Below are positions 1 to 56,970 of a stretch of 64,000 nt of DNA, piece after piece. Within the stretch, counting starts at the first letter, position 1; the number at the start of each line of letters is the position of its first letter. Under the pieces are notes generated by a model that saw nothing but the letters and a program-made list of their open reading frames with translations, was not told where the DNA came from and made no database searches. The stretch is from Atriophallophorus winterbourni (taxonomy: Eukaryota > Platyhelminthes > Trematoda > Plagiorchiida > Microphallidae), in assembly GCA_013407085.1 (NCBI GenBank), contig JACCGJ010008351.1, forward strand, positions 1 through 64,000, given 5' to 3'. A program made the translations under genes and the position numbers.

Positions 1-345
1 CAAGTGAGTAAGAAGTTGCCAAAGCATCGGCGGTATCTTGGACAGAGTGAGGCAGAGAAGAGAACAGAACAGAGAAGAGAATACGCCTGGTTTGATTCTT
101 GATCGCTAATTTACTATCTTGTGGAGAAGCATAGGATTCTTTTCGATTCTTCTAAGTTCGAGCGGAACTGCATGCGATCTTCTCTTACAAGACTTGTGAG
201 GTGACGTTCGAATCTAAAATTTCCCATTAAAAGTTGAAGTTCAAATACGTGTTGTGCCAACGCGGCATTCGATGTGTAATATAGTATCAATAAATCGAAA
301 TCAAGCCGTATATTACAACTTCTATGTGAGCCAAGAATAAAAATG

Positions 346-571
346 CTCACTTGCATGCATCTCCATCACACACACACACCACCCAACGAACCGGTTTCTG
401 CTGGTGCACTCATCAGGTGGGACATAAGATCCGGGTCCGCATGCAGCTTGAAAACAGTGGAAGAATGGTAAACCAGGTTGCGCTTGATGCTACTGTGGGT
501 AATGTTGGACGACCAACCTGTTGCATCAACATGAGACCCCACTCATGTAGACTGGGTTGAACCATGACAAC
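346..571 (-). repeat. Hammerhead repeat group A, single monomer
   Basis: On the minus strand this roughly 226-bp unit contains a hammerhead core at 379-424: CTGATGA, a stem II region, GAAACCGG, then the stem I return strand. Stem II is damaged (TGC..GCA with a short loop). The flanks GAATAAAAATG (335-345) and GAATAATAATG (572-582) match at 10 of 11 positions and may be a decayed target duplication. The rest matches the other group A copies, including the CATGCGGATCC-like and AGTGGAAGAATGGTAAAC blocks. Confidence 0.75.
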
Positions 572-1131
572 GAATAATAATGAACATTTGCATTGTCTTC
601 CATCAATACACCCCAAACCTTTACCGCCCAACAGTGATATTCAAGCGCAACTTGTTTTTATATGTAAACCGTTTTTACAATTATCCGTAACGCATAATAT
701 TTTTGCACGTTGTGTGTACGCTGCAAATTAAGTAAATGTATTTCTCACCGTGAGGTTACGTTATAATCGTTAATGTATAAGACTAAGACTATTATAATCC
801 ACCCATAAAAACACAATTATTTCATTAGAGTTGATCTTTTGTTTATTGCTATACGTAACATATTCTAAAGGCCCTTGAATTGTTTTATTTCCCCGCTGCA
901 ACTCAAGTGTTTACTTGGAATTATTTTACAGCAAATGTTTTATTCACTTCATACATGCAATCAAGTACATACGGATATTAAAGTAGTAATTTCTCACATA
1001 TATTTGCTATTGCTCACTCACTAATCCGCATGCTAGTCAGAAAAGGAAAAAAGAAATTATTCGGTGTCATAATTATGCACACTTTGTTAATGAGATTTGA
1101 TGTACATGCTGCTTTTTGTATCTTCTTGTAG

Positions 1132-45365
<44,234 letters not shown>

Positions 45366-46689
45366 GTAAAAAACATCGCATGATCTCGTAGTAACTATCA
45401 AAATCGTCTTTCCTACCAGCACAAGAAAAAATTCCACAAGTCGATTTTGCTATCATCATGCGGAAAGTAGCGTCACCTAACCATCTAACACGGAACGCAA
45501 GAACCAGTCGTCAATGACGTTATTGGCGGCAAACGGCACGTTGATGTCTTCTTTCGGTTAAAGATCAATTTCTCTCGAATTAGGTCTGAGATGTATCTTT
45601 CGATGGATTTTCATGCTCGCAGATGTCAAAGTACCGATCATAGGCGCAGATATCCTTTTTCATTTTGTTTTTCCAGTCAATTTTGCTTGACCTAAGCTTA
45701 TTGACAATTTAACAAAGATTTATGCACTTGTTAATTTCTGTGATTCTTTACTGACATTCCTTCAGCGTTTCGTGATTTGATGACAGAATTCTCCAAACTT
45801 TTATACCATGATCCTAATCTGTTACTGTTAAACATGACTTCAAACACCAAATTCTGACCCGTGGTCCTCCAATGTCTCACAGACCCCGTCATTTGTCTCC
45901 GAAAACGTTTTAAGTAGCAAAGCGTGAATTTAAACACATGCTCGGAATTGAAATCAAATGAACATTTAAATCACCCTTGACAAACCCCTTTTAAATGTTG
46001 TAGAAGAATAAAACTGACGTTTGACGTCCATGTAGAGATTACCTTGCTTTTAAGGTGGTTAACGGCATGCAAAAATGATGATTTTACGTTTAATTTTGTA
46101 TCTTAAAAAGCATTTAAGGTAATTATTTTAAATTTGTTCATATAAAGATGTATTACAGTTTTAAATTTTATGTGATTTTTTTGTAAAACACAGGTTTGGT
46201 AAATATTTTTATATAAACAATTTTCCAAAAAAAACTTGTATTGCTCATCTTAGCGTGGGCAACATAAAAGGTTTAGAATGAATGCAAGCGTTTTTCCATG
46301 ATTTTTATAGTGTATAGGATGCAATAATATGCAAAAAAAGATAACTCAACCGCGTTTGGGTAGTTGTGCATGCGAGAAAAATATTCTTGTAAACGTTTTC
46401 GTAAGAAAAGGCACTATTACATCCAACATAGATCAAAATCTAAGACAAATACACTGTTCAAAATACTGTTATTGCACCCCTTGGTAATGTTTACATACAT
46501 ATGCTTATTTTAATCTTTTTATCTCACATTTTACTACAAAAATTTACGAAAGCAAAATGCACACTGCGACTGGAATTCAACATCTGCTAAAAATCAGTTT
46601 GAAGTTTTACATACAGTGAATTATACAAAATAATGAGACAAAACCATATATGCTGTTGCAAACTGAAAATAAACGATGTCTAGGGACGA

Positions 46690-47130
46690 AAATCAATGTT
46701 TAGTTCTTCAGCAATTGCCTGTGTAATACAACTGGCGCTCTTGACGCCGAATAGTGTCAATTGCCTTTCGGTGCTGTTTGGCCTGCTGGCTACTCTTCAT
46801 GGTGGCATCTCTCACTCTGCTGGTATCTGCCTTCACTGCAAAGTCCTATACATGGTCCCCTGCAGCCAAATCCGCTTCTTGCAGAACACTCAGCATGGCA
46901 GAGGACCCTTTGTTGAAGCGTTGAACTGCCATTGCAACAGCTGTGTCGACTTTGCGCAAACATGCCCACCGTTTTTTAGGGAACTGCCTCCAAACCATGG
47001 TGTGAAAAGACTCGTTGCTGTTTTCAGTTTTTCCATTCAGACACCGCTTCAGCAAGCTCCTGTCTGCAAGGCGTTCATAGACGGGGACCAGTGTAAAACT
47101 GATTTCTTGGGGAGATGGTAGGAGTGAGGC
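46690..47130 (-). pseudogene. DNA transposase C-terminal remnant, Mutator-type family
   Basis: Minus-strand frames read VPVYERLADRSLLKRCLNGK then TENSNESFHTMVWRQFPKKR, followed by KVDTAVAMAVQRFNKGSSAM. The pattern CLxGxTxNxNESxHxxxWxxxPK followed by a xxVAxAVxxFNxG helix is common in Mutator-like transposase proteins of invertebrates. The exact superfamily name is less sure than the transposase call. A partner DNA terminus was not found. Confidence 0.65.
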
Positions 47131-47269
47131 CGAGGGGGACGTTGGCAGCCAGGTCGCGTTAAAAGAAGCACCATGACTCCGTTTCTTTTGGTTTTCTCGA
47201 ATTTCTATAAATGTCCTTTAGTTTAAGCCATGCTGCTCACACATTCCAGAGTTTCAACTACCAAGTTTT

Positions 47270-49400
47270 TCAAGCATTATCTGTTGTCGGTTTATATATT
47301 GACGATGTCCTCATTGCTACTTAGTCTCAAGTGGGGCATGCAGAACATCTGCATGCCGTGTTTCGGTGACTTTCACAGTGTGGCGTTGTAGTTAACCTGG
47401 ATAAATAGCTTTTTGGTGTCGCTTCCATCGAAATTTCAAAACATCATGTCGATCTGATTGAATTCCCTAATTGTCCGATAATTAGCCATCAATCAACGAC
47501 ATTGCATGTCCAATCTCACATCGACAGTTACGTCGATACCTTGGTTTAGTCAATTATTACAGAAGATTCATTTCGAATTTTGCTCAAATATCACAACCAA
47601 TGACCGATTAGTTACGCGGAAATCAGTGTAAACTCAAAATGAATGTCGATGCTGTTGAATTGTTTCAACGATTGAATACTGCATTTAATGAAGCATCTAC
47701 ATTATCCTACATGTCGAAGAATCCTCATGCTTCACATTCATTTGCCACTGATACATCTGAAGCAGCAGTTAGTAATGCCTTACAGCAAAGTATTGACGGT
47801 GTTGTAACACCTTTTGCATGCTTTTCCTGTCGTCTCCAACCCGGCCAGGCTCGTTGTATTACATTTGGTCGTGAATTGTTAGCTATACACTAAACTGTGT
47901 GCGATTTCTGGCATTTGTTCGAAGGCCACGATTTCACTGTTTGGACTCACTACAAACCACTGACATTCGCCCTATCTGCTACAGATAATAGATATGCACT
48001 CTGTGAGATACGTCAACTTGACAAAATTTACGAGTGACATACGTTGTCTGCCTGCTTCATGGAACGCAGTTTCAGATGCATTTTTTCGCATGAACTCACC
48101 GCAATCAGTCGATAGAACTTTAATCTCAAGCATTTAGCAGAGGCTCAGCATCATGATAGTGATTTACAAAATTAACAATCTACCTTGTCCCTTAGAGTTC
48201 AACGTGTCCTTATCCCTAATTCAAGTTTGAATTTATTATGTGATTTTTTCAACGACCAACCCAGTATTTTAACACCCTAATCAGTTAGGAACCCGTTTTT
48301 GAACAAGTTCAATCCCTTTCCTATCTCCAAACTCGTGTTAGTCGTAGGTTTATCACTGATTGGTTTGCTTGGTAAAATATGGAAGCGGATATTCAAAATA
48401 ACAAAAACCTGTATCGAGTGTCAACGCAACAAAGTATAATTTCATACTCTCAGTGCTCCATGCTTGTATTCTTCATCGAGTTAACATTTTCAGCACGTTC
48501 GTCTCGAAATTGTCGGTTCTCTGTTTATCTTCAACGGTTTCACATATATTTTAAATTGTTTTGACCGTTCCAACAGCTGGCTTATAGTCATCCCCATTAC
48601 CGATATTACAGCAGAAACAGAAGGGAAAAGTTTTCAGCAAAACTGGATCAGTAATTATGGTGTCCCATTAACTAATATCATGGATCGTTACCAGTTACAA
48701 TTCACCTTTCTCCGTGGGTTGACTAATCTTTGATTTGCTAATAAAATAAAAACGACAGCTTATCATCCTTTCGATAACGGACTTGTTGAATAGTTTCATC
48801 AACAGCCGAAATAATGTCACATAGTAATACGGAAAACTTGGTAGAGCACATGGCATTGTTTTTTCTTGGTATACATGCTAATCTCAAAGAAGATCTCGGA
48901 TTTTCCGCGGCAGATTTAGTTCACGGCACTCCACTCATCCTCCCCGGTGAATTGATCGCATCCCTTGACGTGGCAGCAGATATTACTGGTTCCAACTATG
49001 TCAATCGTCAATTACGTGCTAAACCCACTTTACCCGCACACTCGTAACGTATACATGCCAAGTGATATACATTCACGTGCTTTGCTTTTTATTCGAACTG
49101 ATCACTCTTTCAAACATCTGTGAGCCCAATACACTGGACCCTTAATAGTCATTAGCCGCTGTGCCATATACCTAGTCATCGAGCGAAATGGTATTCAAGA
49201 TACGGCTACTATTAATCGCTTAAAGGCAGCTTTTATCGAGCCAAAGTGCGACGGAACACCACACTCAAACATTCACACCCGAAGTGGTACCCTCGATGTT
49301 GACGGTTCTCTCTTAACCCCGACCAATCAACTTGTTCCAAGTGTGCCTTAGTCAACACAATCAACCCAGCCGTGTGAGGTCTCTCTCTTTCATCTTGTGA
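47270..49400 (+). pseudogene. Ty3/gypsy LTR retrotransposon pol remnant
   Basis: Plus-strand pieces in order: RT YIDDVLIA (47295-47318) and VVVNLDK; RNase H at 47639-47893 with FATDTSEAAVSNALQQS, FACFSCRLQPGQARC and FGRELLAIH; FTVWTHYKPLTFALS near 47935; integrase remnants TAYHPFDNGLVE near 48755 and FSAADLVHGTPLILPGELIA at 48901-48960; then RNVYMPSDIHSRALLF. There are many stops and frameshifts. gag, protease and the RT start are missing, and no paired LTRs were found. Confidence 0.85.
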
Positions 49401-50990
49401 CTGACCCTCCTTAATTCGAAAAACAGGATCAGCTCGTAGATTCAGGTGTCCTGCTAATCTGTCAACTGACCTTTACCCTGTTCACTTGTATCAGATTGAC
49501 GTGGATACACATTGTGTGGAAAATCGGCCACTGATCCTGGTCATTCCCACGAGACGTGACACATTGTAGGCGTACTATAGGCTGTTTAGCGGTAAGGGCA
49601 AATAAGTGGCGGTGGGTTGACTACTATTTAATCATGTTCTCTGTCCTGACTATCACCCTTGGTCTGACGAAGCTTCTGTGTCAGAAGTCAAACGTTACCC
49701 AAAAACTACTCTAACCGATTGCACTCAAATTCATTTGCATTATGAATACACGATCGGTCCCTAACATATTATAATCGATAGCTAACGTTTTTCGTTTCGA
49801 GCGTTCACTATCTCCTAACGCTCATTGTATATTTAATTTTATTGATCGTACATAGTTCGTTATTGTTTTGTTATAATACATACATGTGAATATTTACACG
49901 ATTTGAATATATTATCCACGCCAAGTCTTTCGTGTGTGGTTGCTTTGATTTGAATGCCTTGTTAGTTGAGTAGTGTGTTCCGGTTTAGTGGGTAAAGTAA
50001 TTAAAATGGCACGTTGTTATTGTTGACATCTCCATTGGATCAACCGCTGCAAATTCACGACGAAAACTGCGAGAGGAACAGTATGACTCTGGATGTTCAA
50101 TTAATTATATAAAGCTGTTGCAAAGATTCAATCTATAAATTTATCGACCTGATATAATTGGAGGGCTGTAGTAATAACGAGGCTAAACTTACCAGATTCG
50201 AAACAAGGGGTAGTAACTGATGGTCTCTATAATGCACGAAAAATTCCCGATCTAAAATTAACGATCAAAGTCATTCAACCGAACGAATGTGAATCTTCAC
50301 CATTGATGCTTAGGATCATGTTTTTGCATGCTTTGGTTTACCAAGAATATAGTATTATTATTATTATTACTTTTATATAACTTACACCATAAGGATTATA
50401 GAATATTTTGCAATATAAAGACAACTTTTTTGTAAATTAAACAATAAATTCACTAAATAGTTTGTTGTACGGTGAATCTTGAAAACTTTATTAAAAGTGC
50501 CGCTAAAATTGTTGATAAATCTGACCCATTATGGGAGAACCACATACGACTACTATTTGCATCTCGTTGTTAAGCGTAATTGAAGGAATGTCAAAAGAGG
50601 TTTGAGATGGAATCGTCTTTCAAGTGTCCTCGTTATACGTTCGCTGTTATTTTAAATTTTGTTGATTCGATTAATGAGCATAATTTTCTTGATGATGTTA
50701 TAAACGTTACTAGGTAGTCTGCTACATGAAATATTCCTCTCAACCATTAGACGGAATATCACCTATATACGAAGAAAAGCTTTATTGGTAAAAACGAATT
50801 TTCAGTTAAACAAACTAATTTAACAGCACAGATTATTAATACGAATAACCAAAAATGGATAAACTTTATTGTTTAATGGGACAATTTGAGATTGTCAGTC
50901 ACATTCAAATTAAAAGCAGCCTCTGTTTCGTGTAAACCTGCATTAAGCGTTGTGATTAATGTTGACGAAATGTCAGGATGCACGATTCTT
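49400..50990. other. Downstream of gypsy pol: possible 3' region plus (ATT)n tail
   Basis: 49400-49960 may be the gypsy 3' region or LTR, but I have no second copy to prove it. 49960-50350 is a GC-richer run ending at an (ATT)n tract (50352-50369), as LINE or SINE tails often do. The rest is AT-rich. Confidence 0.35.
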
Positions 50991-51800
50991 AAAATCCTCG
51001 CGCACAAGGTTTCTATCACATTTTTCTGACCAGCGCAGCAAATTCCCTGTTTTTAGCACAGCATTTAATGCGTGCGAGGCATCAAACGTTCGTTGTTCAC
51101 ATAGAACTATCAATATCAGTACATCAGAGCGATAGTCGACCAAGTCGAAACGATTCATCAGATTCCTAGAAAACACCTGCCATGAGGAAGCACAGGCGTG
51201 TGTACCTGTGTATTGGAGATGGAAGGGTCCTATCACCGAGAGGTGCGAGCGGTAATGCATATTACATGTTTAATCAAATGAAAAGACAATGGACAGCAGT
51301 TTATTTCGACAAAACAAATATACTGGAAACGAAAAGCTCATTTGTGTATCAAAAGATATTCACAATATTTTGCTGTTTTGTGCTAATAAAGACGAGGGGT
51401 AATCGTAAGGGTAATGGTCCCTGAAAGAGTACCTGCCACCGTTCGTCCATTTAATGAAAACGCCGAGACTAGTTCTGTGGAAAGTGAGTTCCGCGTGTTT
51501 ACTACAAGGATGATAAAGAAGTGTGTTCTGAATTCCAGCCTGGTATGCTGTTCAATCAGTTTGAATCTGTACCCTCTAGTACCAACTAGAGAAGTGAACC
51601 AAAATAAGTCATCGAGTCCGCCTAATCCTCTTACAACTTTGGAGGTTTTTATAAGATCCCCCGAGCTGCCTCCGCTTTAGCTAAAAGCGTTCTATTTGTA
51701 ATAGATGATTTTCATAGTTGGTGCATGCCAACCCTCCAATCATGCGAGTATCCTGCTTTTCTAAATTCTCTAGTTGCACTATATTCTTCTAGTAATATGG
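50990..51800 (-). pseudogene. CR1-like LINE 3' part with tail
   Basis: The minus strand at 51680-51410 reads KTSKVVRGLGGL, TRGYRFKLIEQHTRLEFRTH and FSLNGRTVAG, the same C-terminus as the plus copy at 54.6-55.0 kb. The non-coding tail at 51240-51100 (TACACACGCCTGTGC, TTTCGACTTGGTCGACTATC) is shared with 55190-55320, at a similar distance after the coding end. Confidence 0.75.
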
Positions 51801-52299
51801 TCTCCAATCCTAATTTCAGAATTCAGGATGTGGTCTTACTATAGCCTTGTAGAAGGGTAACATCACCTAAACTTTTGTGCAACTTTGTAGCAGCAGATGA
51901 CTTAGACCGAGATCAAGTCACCTATGTAGTAGACTGATCACTACAATAATGTCCCCAAGAATGTCATAGAAAAGGCACAGAAGATAAAATGTTTATCGTG
52001 GTAGCAAAAAGCTGCACGAAGGTACAGGGTAGCAATCACGGAACACGATTCAACGAGAAGTGTGTTATCAAGGTCAAAGGTTATGCACAGTAAAACAATA
52101 TTGTTACACAGCCCCCTTCCAAGAAATCTGGTCAGAGGAGACTTCTGAACAGGAATTGACAATTGAACTGGCCAAGCGGTGTCAGGTCGTTCAAGGCTGG
52201 AACACAGTCTCTCAGCAACCAGTCAATTCGAAGTCAGCCAAAACACTTGATCTGCGTGGGTCGATTGTCGGTGGTGACCAGGGTAAGATAAGTACTAAG

Positions 52300-52800
52300 C
52301 GAAGTCACGACTCACATGGAGTGAACGTGCTGTCAGAGCCGAATCACATGGGGTAAACGTGCTGCTAGCGGAAATCGCCCGTCTGGCATGGTCTTAGTAT
52401 GAGACCAGTTGGAGCAGATGTAGGCACATCTGTAGGCTTGACGACGAAGAACCAGAAGTTTCGAAAACATAGTCCGTGCTGAGAAGTTCCTGCACCCCCA
52501 GGGTCGATGGCAAACGGCCTCGACTGGAAAAAGCTGAGTGACGTGTTGTCGGGCTGGTAAGGACCTCGTCTGATAGGTTTCGTGTTGCTCGGTGTGCTCA
52601 TGGTTGGGACTACCGGGTAGGATGACGACAAGCTTTGGTGATCCGGGGGTGGCGCGTGCCACGGTTTACACAACGGGATGTGCATATGTACCGGTATCAC
52701 ACCAACTATAAAGAAATATTGTGACCTGCACCTGTGAGAACCATTGGGTAAATTGTTTAAACAATTCTTTGTTCGAAGTAGTGGTGCCAACAGAGAAAAA
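52300..52800. other. GC-rich unassigned stretch before the CR1-like copy
   Basis: Clearly more GC-rich than its surroundings, with open frames on both strands but no recognised domain. It may be 5' sequence of a LINE or another mobile unit. Confidence 0.35.
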
Positions 52801-53435
52801 AGGCAAGAGTAATTTCACTTATTTACAAACGTGGTAGACTTACAGATCATGCAAACTACCGCCCTGTCACATTACTTTCTGTGATGTCCAAAATTCTAGA
52901 GCGGAAAAATCGTCACATGTATTCACAAAATATACTACTTGTAGCGCAGCTTGATTTTCCAATATCTCGCTCTTGCTTGTAAACATGTTGACGAGGATAA
53001 ACGAGTGGACCGAAGCGGTTGACGAAAGAGCTTGCATTCATGCTTGCTATCTGGATATGTCTTAATATTTTGACCGAGTTGATCACCTTCGAGTACAAAA
53101 AATCTAAAGCAGATGGATACTAACCGACAGCTACTAGTATGGCTTAAATGTTATCTCAGTTACCGTAATCAACAAGGTAAAGTCACAACTTATTGATGCC
53201 TCTGTTAGCGTACCGCAAAGTTCCGTTATCGGGCCTGGAGTTTTTTTGTTTTACATCTACAACCTACCAGAGTCGTTCTCGTTATCTTTGCTGATTATGT
53301 TAAACTTTGGACGCATATAAAATCAACTGCGGACTGTATAAAACTGCATAGTGATTTAGATTCTCTCCGTGTATAGGCGGTTTGGATTAGGCTGCCATTT
53401 AATTTCAAAGAATGCAAGTTATGGCACATTTTCAA
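52800..53435 (+). pseudogene. CR1-like LINE RT fragment, older lineage
   Basis: Decayed frames read CKHVDEDKRVDRSG / NEWTEAVDERACIHACYLDM, a motif A remnant FDRVDHLR, then VPQSSVIGPGVFLFYIYNLP (normally GVPQGSVLGPLLFxIYINDLP). The sequence is closer to the 27.7-28.8 kb minus copy than to the adjoining RT, so this looks like a separate insertion. Confidence 0.7.
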
Positions 53436-53439
53436 GCAA

Positions 53440-55010
53440 CTCCAGTATCAATAAGACTTTTGGACTCACTGAACGCCCCCTTTGCACTGACCTTACATTA
53501 CAGGTACACAATGTCGAGACTATATTGGCCAGCCTTGCATACAACAAGTCGGCAGGGCCCGATAGCATCCAGCCACAAATGATCAGACTGCTAGCTCCTA
53601 TATTAGCTGTGCCGATCACAGAACTTTTCACATCATCCCTCAGTCAGGGTACCCTTCCTTTGGACTGGATAACAGCCGTTGTTGTGCCTATCCATAAAGG
53701 AGGAGCTTCTCCGGCGGTCAAAAATTACCGCCCGGTTAGCCTTACTAGTGTACTATGTAAGGTTTTGGAAAGGCTCATCCGCGATAAAATTTGTGGATAT
53801 CTAACCAAACACTCTATTCTGAATGCAGCACAACACGGCTTCCTAAAAGGTAGATCATGTCTGAAAAATTTGTTGAGCTTTCTAAACGAGGTCACTAAGA
53901 GAGAGGATGATGGTATATCTGTAGAAGTCTTCTATCTCGCCTTTAGTAAGGCTTTTGATTCAGTCAACCATAGGCTCTTTCTCCTCAAACTCTCAGCCAA
54001 AGGAGTTTCAGGAAACCTTCTGGGCTGGATTCGAGCATTCCTTAGCAATCCTTCCTCTACTGTCTGGGCAGATGATACATACTCCGCAAGAGCGCATATA
54101 ACGAGCGGGGTTCCCCAGGGCTCAGTCTCGGGGCCTTTACTGTTCCTAATCTTCATTGATGATCTATCCAACCAACTGCGCTCATCCTGTTATATGTTTG
54201 CTGACGACGTTAGAATTGTCGGTAGGACGGATAACTACGATCTGATAAGTGACGTGGAAGCTGTAACGGCATGGGCGGTTAACTGGGACCTTCTTCTTCG
54301 CCAATATAAGAGTCACTTGTTCTCTACACAGGTAGGCAACATGATTGTCTCTACGCCCTCAGCTCACACGGATTTCCGTTGGGTAAAATCTACTAAGGAC
54401 CTAGAAATCGTAGTCTCCGAAAATTTTAAGTGGGCTGACCAATGTGCTGCTGCGGCTCAAAAGACCAGGAGCGAACTCTTTCGCCCACGTTCAGCCCTCA
54501 CTTGCAGAAAAGCTGAGGTGCTATTGCTTCTCTACAAGAAAATGATAAGGCCACATTTAGAATACTGTATCCAGGCTTAAAAGCCGTATCACCAAAAGGA
54601 TATCGTGCAGCTATAAAAGGTAGAGAGAATGGCCACAGGCATGATCGAGTGGTTAGCATACACCTATTATGAAAATCGTCTAATGGCACTAGGACTTTTC
54701 TCGCTTATGAAGAGGCAACTTTGGGGGTATCTTATAGAGACCTTTAAGGTTATCAAAGGATTAAGTTGTCCCGAATTCGATGATTTCTTTCGGTTCTCTC
54801 CTTTGGTTGGTACATGGGGGTACAGTCTTAAGCTAAGTAAACAGCACACTGGGCTCGAATCCAGAACGCACTTCTTTAGCGTCCGTATAGTGAACGCGTG
54901 GAACTCACTTCCCGCAGAACTAATATCCGCAACTTCAGTAATTGCGTTCAAACATTGGCTTGACGAACGGTGGCAGGTGCATTTTTCGGAGCATTACCCT
55001 TATGACTAAA
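53440..55010 (+). pseudogene. CR1-like LINE reverse transcriptase, long copy
   Basis: The frame 53369-54580 holds RT motifs in order: LAYNKSAGPDSIQPQMIRLL, VVPIHKGGASPAVKNYRPVS, QHGFLKGRSCLKNLLSFLNE, VFYLAFSKAFDSVNHRLFLL (motif A; the usual first Asp is Ala), SGVPQGSVSGPLLFLIFIDD and YMFADDVRIVG (catalytic FADD). A stop follows YCIQA at 54580. 54629-55009 then continues with RMATGMIEWL-like, LKLSKQHTGLESRTHFFSVR and VNAWNSLPAELIS. With the motif A change and the stop it is probably inactive, but it is the best preserved LINE here. Confidence 0.9.
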
Positions 55011-55169
55011 TCCCTCCATATTCGTGGCCAAAAATTACAAAAATATTTGGAAAATTATTTTGAAACACAAAAAGCGTTTCTTTTTCATTTTTTCGTATTT
55101 GTTGAAATGAAATGTTGTACATCGTCTTTTCATTTGATTGGACATGCAACAAGCATTAACTTTTTCACC

Positions 55170-55435
55170 TTTTGGTGATGAGACCTTTCCCATCTTCCAT
55201 TCACAGTTACACACGCCTGTGCACTTTACGAATCAATCCTGGTAGTGGCGGGTGTTTTCAAGCACACCCCCGGAAGAATCTGGGCATTCGTTTCGACTTG
55301 GTCGACTATCGCCCTGTGATACTGAAACTGACAGTGATACTGCTCCCTCTTCTTTTATCAAGGAGAAGAAGAAGAATGGGCATATTAAAGCGCTTTTCTA
55401 TACCATCACATTGAAAGAAATCGAGAGAGCTTGAA
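55170..55435 (+). repeat. CR1-like LINE 3' non-coding tail
   Basis: Shares TACACACGCCTGTGC, CGGGTGTTTTC and GTTTCGACTTGGTCGACTAT with the minus copy at 51.1-51.24 kb, at the same distance from the RT end. It contains a GAGAAGAAGAAGAA run. Confidence 0.7.
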
Positions 55436-56053
55436 CGGATTGCAAGTCCTTTACAGTCTTTTAATGTCTACACTTTATCCTTTGTCTACTGACGTTAACT
55501 GTAGTTACCACCCCAAATTTTAGCCCATAGAAATTGAAAGAGCAATCGATTACTCATTAGCTCCCGTCGGTACCTCCAGTGACTATCGGAATACACTTGT
55601 CTGGCATCTGATCCTCACGTGGCTCTTTTTTACAACCAGTCAAGTGTCAACATTCATCTCGGTAAGTCTCGAACATTACTCCTAATTCCTAATGTGGTTA
55701 TAGGTACTTCCACTCATTTATTGCATTTCAAACGTTGCCAGTTTGTTTTTATATAGTTCTTCTTGTTTATATACATTCATTTCTGTGAAATAATGCACTG
55801 TTAAGATTTATCGAAGTATATATTGGAAGGCACTGCAGTTACCACCAGTATTTTGTAAGCTGAAATTTTTAACTTCAGAGTTACTTATATTTATAACGGA
55901 TTTCATTTTAGTTTTTGTGTTGTTCTAGTAAGCATTTCTTTGCTATTCCTGCTAAGCAGATATAATACATAGCACGGAAAAATAAGGATTTACATAGCAA
56001 AAATAAATAAATACATTAACATTGATATAATGGGTAAATACAGCCAAAATACT

Positions 56054-56518
56054 TGTAACCGACAATTCGGTCCGGGGAAAATCGAGTTCAACGTCAAAGA
56101 TTTCAGTCACGATATAAACACCAATGTGTCTATCCAACGGTTGAGTGACGCGTCCAAGCCCACCAAAATATTGACAAGACAATACGTGAGATGAGTACGG
56201 TACTATTGAAGCAAAATAATTATACAATGAAAATAGCAAACCTCAATTATTCCGCTTCGTACTGAATCCAAAAACAACAATATTCAACAGCAACAATGAC
56301 CACGAGTGATCGCAACTTCAAATAGCGCGCAAACGGCCAAATAAAGATACAAAATATAAGCTCAAGAACGAATAAATTCAAGTAGTTCGGTAAAACAAAA
56401 ATGGTAAAAATATACAAAAATACCAGCAGATTTAAACAGTTAGTTGTCAATAAAATAAATTCAATGTTCATCTTACACCGAAAGAGGAATTTTCTAGACA
56501 TCGACGCGGATTCATACA
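56054..56518 (-). repeat. LTR (3' LTR of the minus-strand element)
   Basis: 465 bp, TG...CA ends on the minus strand, about 98.7 percent identical to the other LTR. It contains a 90-codon minus-strand frame identical in both LTRs, which has no known domain. Confidence 0.93.
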
Positions 56519-56970
56519 CCGCCCACCAAAATTCCTCAAAATCTGAAAAGCAAGTAGAGACACAAAAAATGAACTGCGGGGCTCTCCTCTACCTGGCTAC
56601 CCGAACCGTGTACCTGCGCAACCAACGACAGCGACTCGACGATCAAATGTTTGGTGGTATTTCTGGAGTTGGCAGACCCGAAGACCTCCCACCTAATAAC
56701 ATTTGCCTTCAACGTTCGTCTTCGCGTGCAACCGGCAGACTGAATGCTTGGTGGTATTTCTGGGGTCAGCAGATCCGAAGACCCGCCTCCCACCTTAAGC
56801 ACCAGCCCCCGGGCCCGACACCCAGGTACAGTAGAATAAAGCAAGTGACTTTATTTAGTGGCGAGTCACACACGCCACGTCGCATCACCATCACTGGACA
56901 CCTGTGGCTTTTTATAGGGAAAATGTTTGCTAGACAAAGACCCACCACGTCCTCCGGTTCTGCCAGCGCC

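Noticed and set aside
46696..47121. 141-codon plus-strand frame
   Set aside because: Shadow of the minus-strand transposase remnant, which has recognisable motifs.
51140..51165. CGAAACGATTCATCAG as a possible hammerhead core
   Set aside because: Order and strand of the two motifs are wrong: the minus strand gives CTGATGA but no GAAA; it is part of the CR1-like tail.
56247..56519. 90-codon minus-strand frames identical in both LTRs (also 58522-58794)
   Set aside because: Identity follows from LTR duplication; the peptide is hydrophobic low-complexity with no domain, so not called as a gene.
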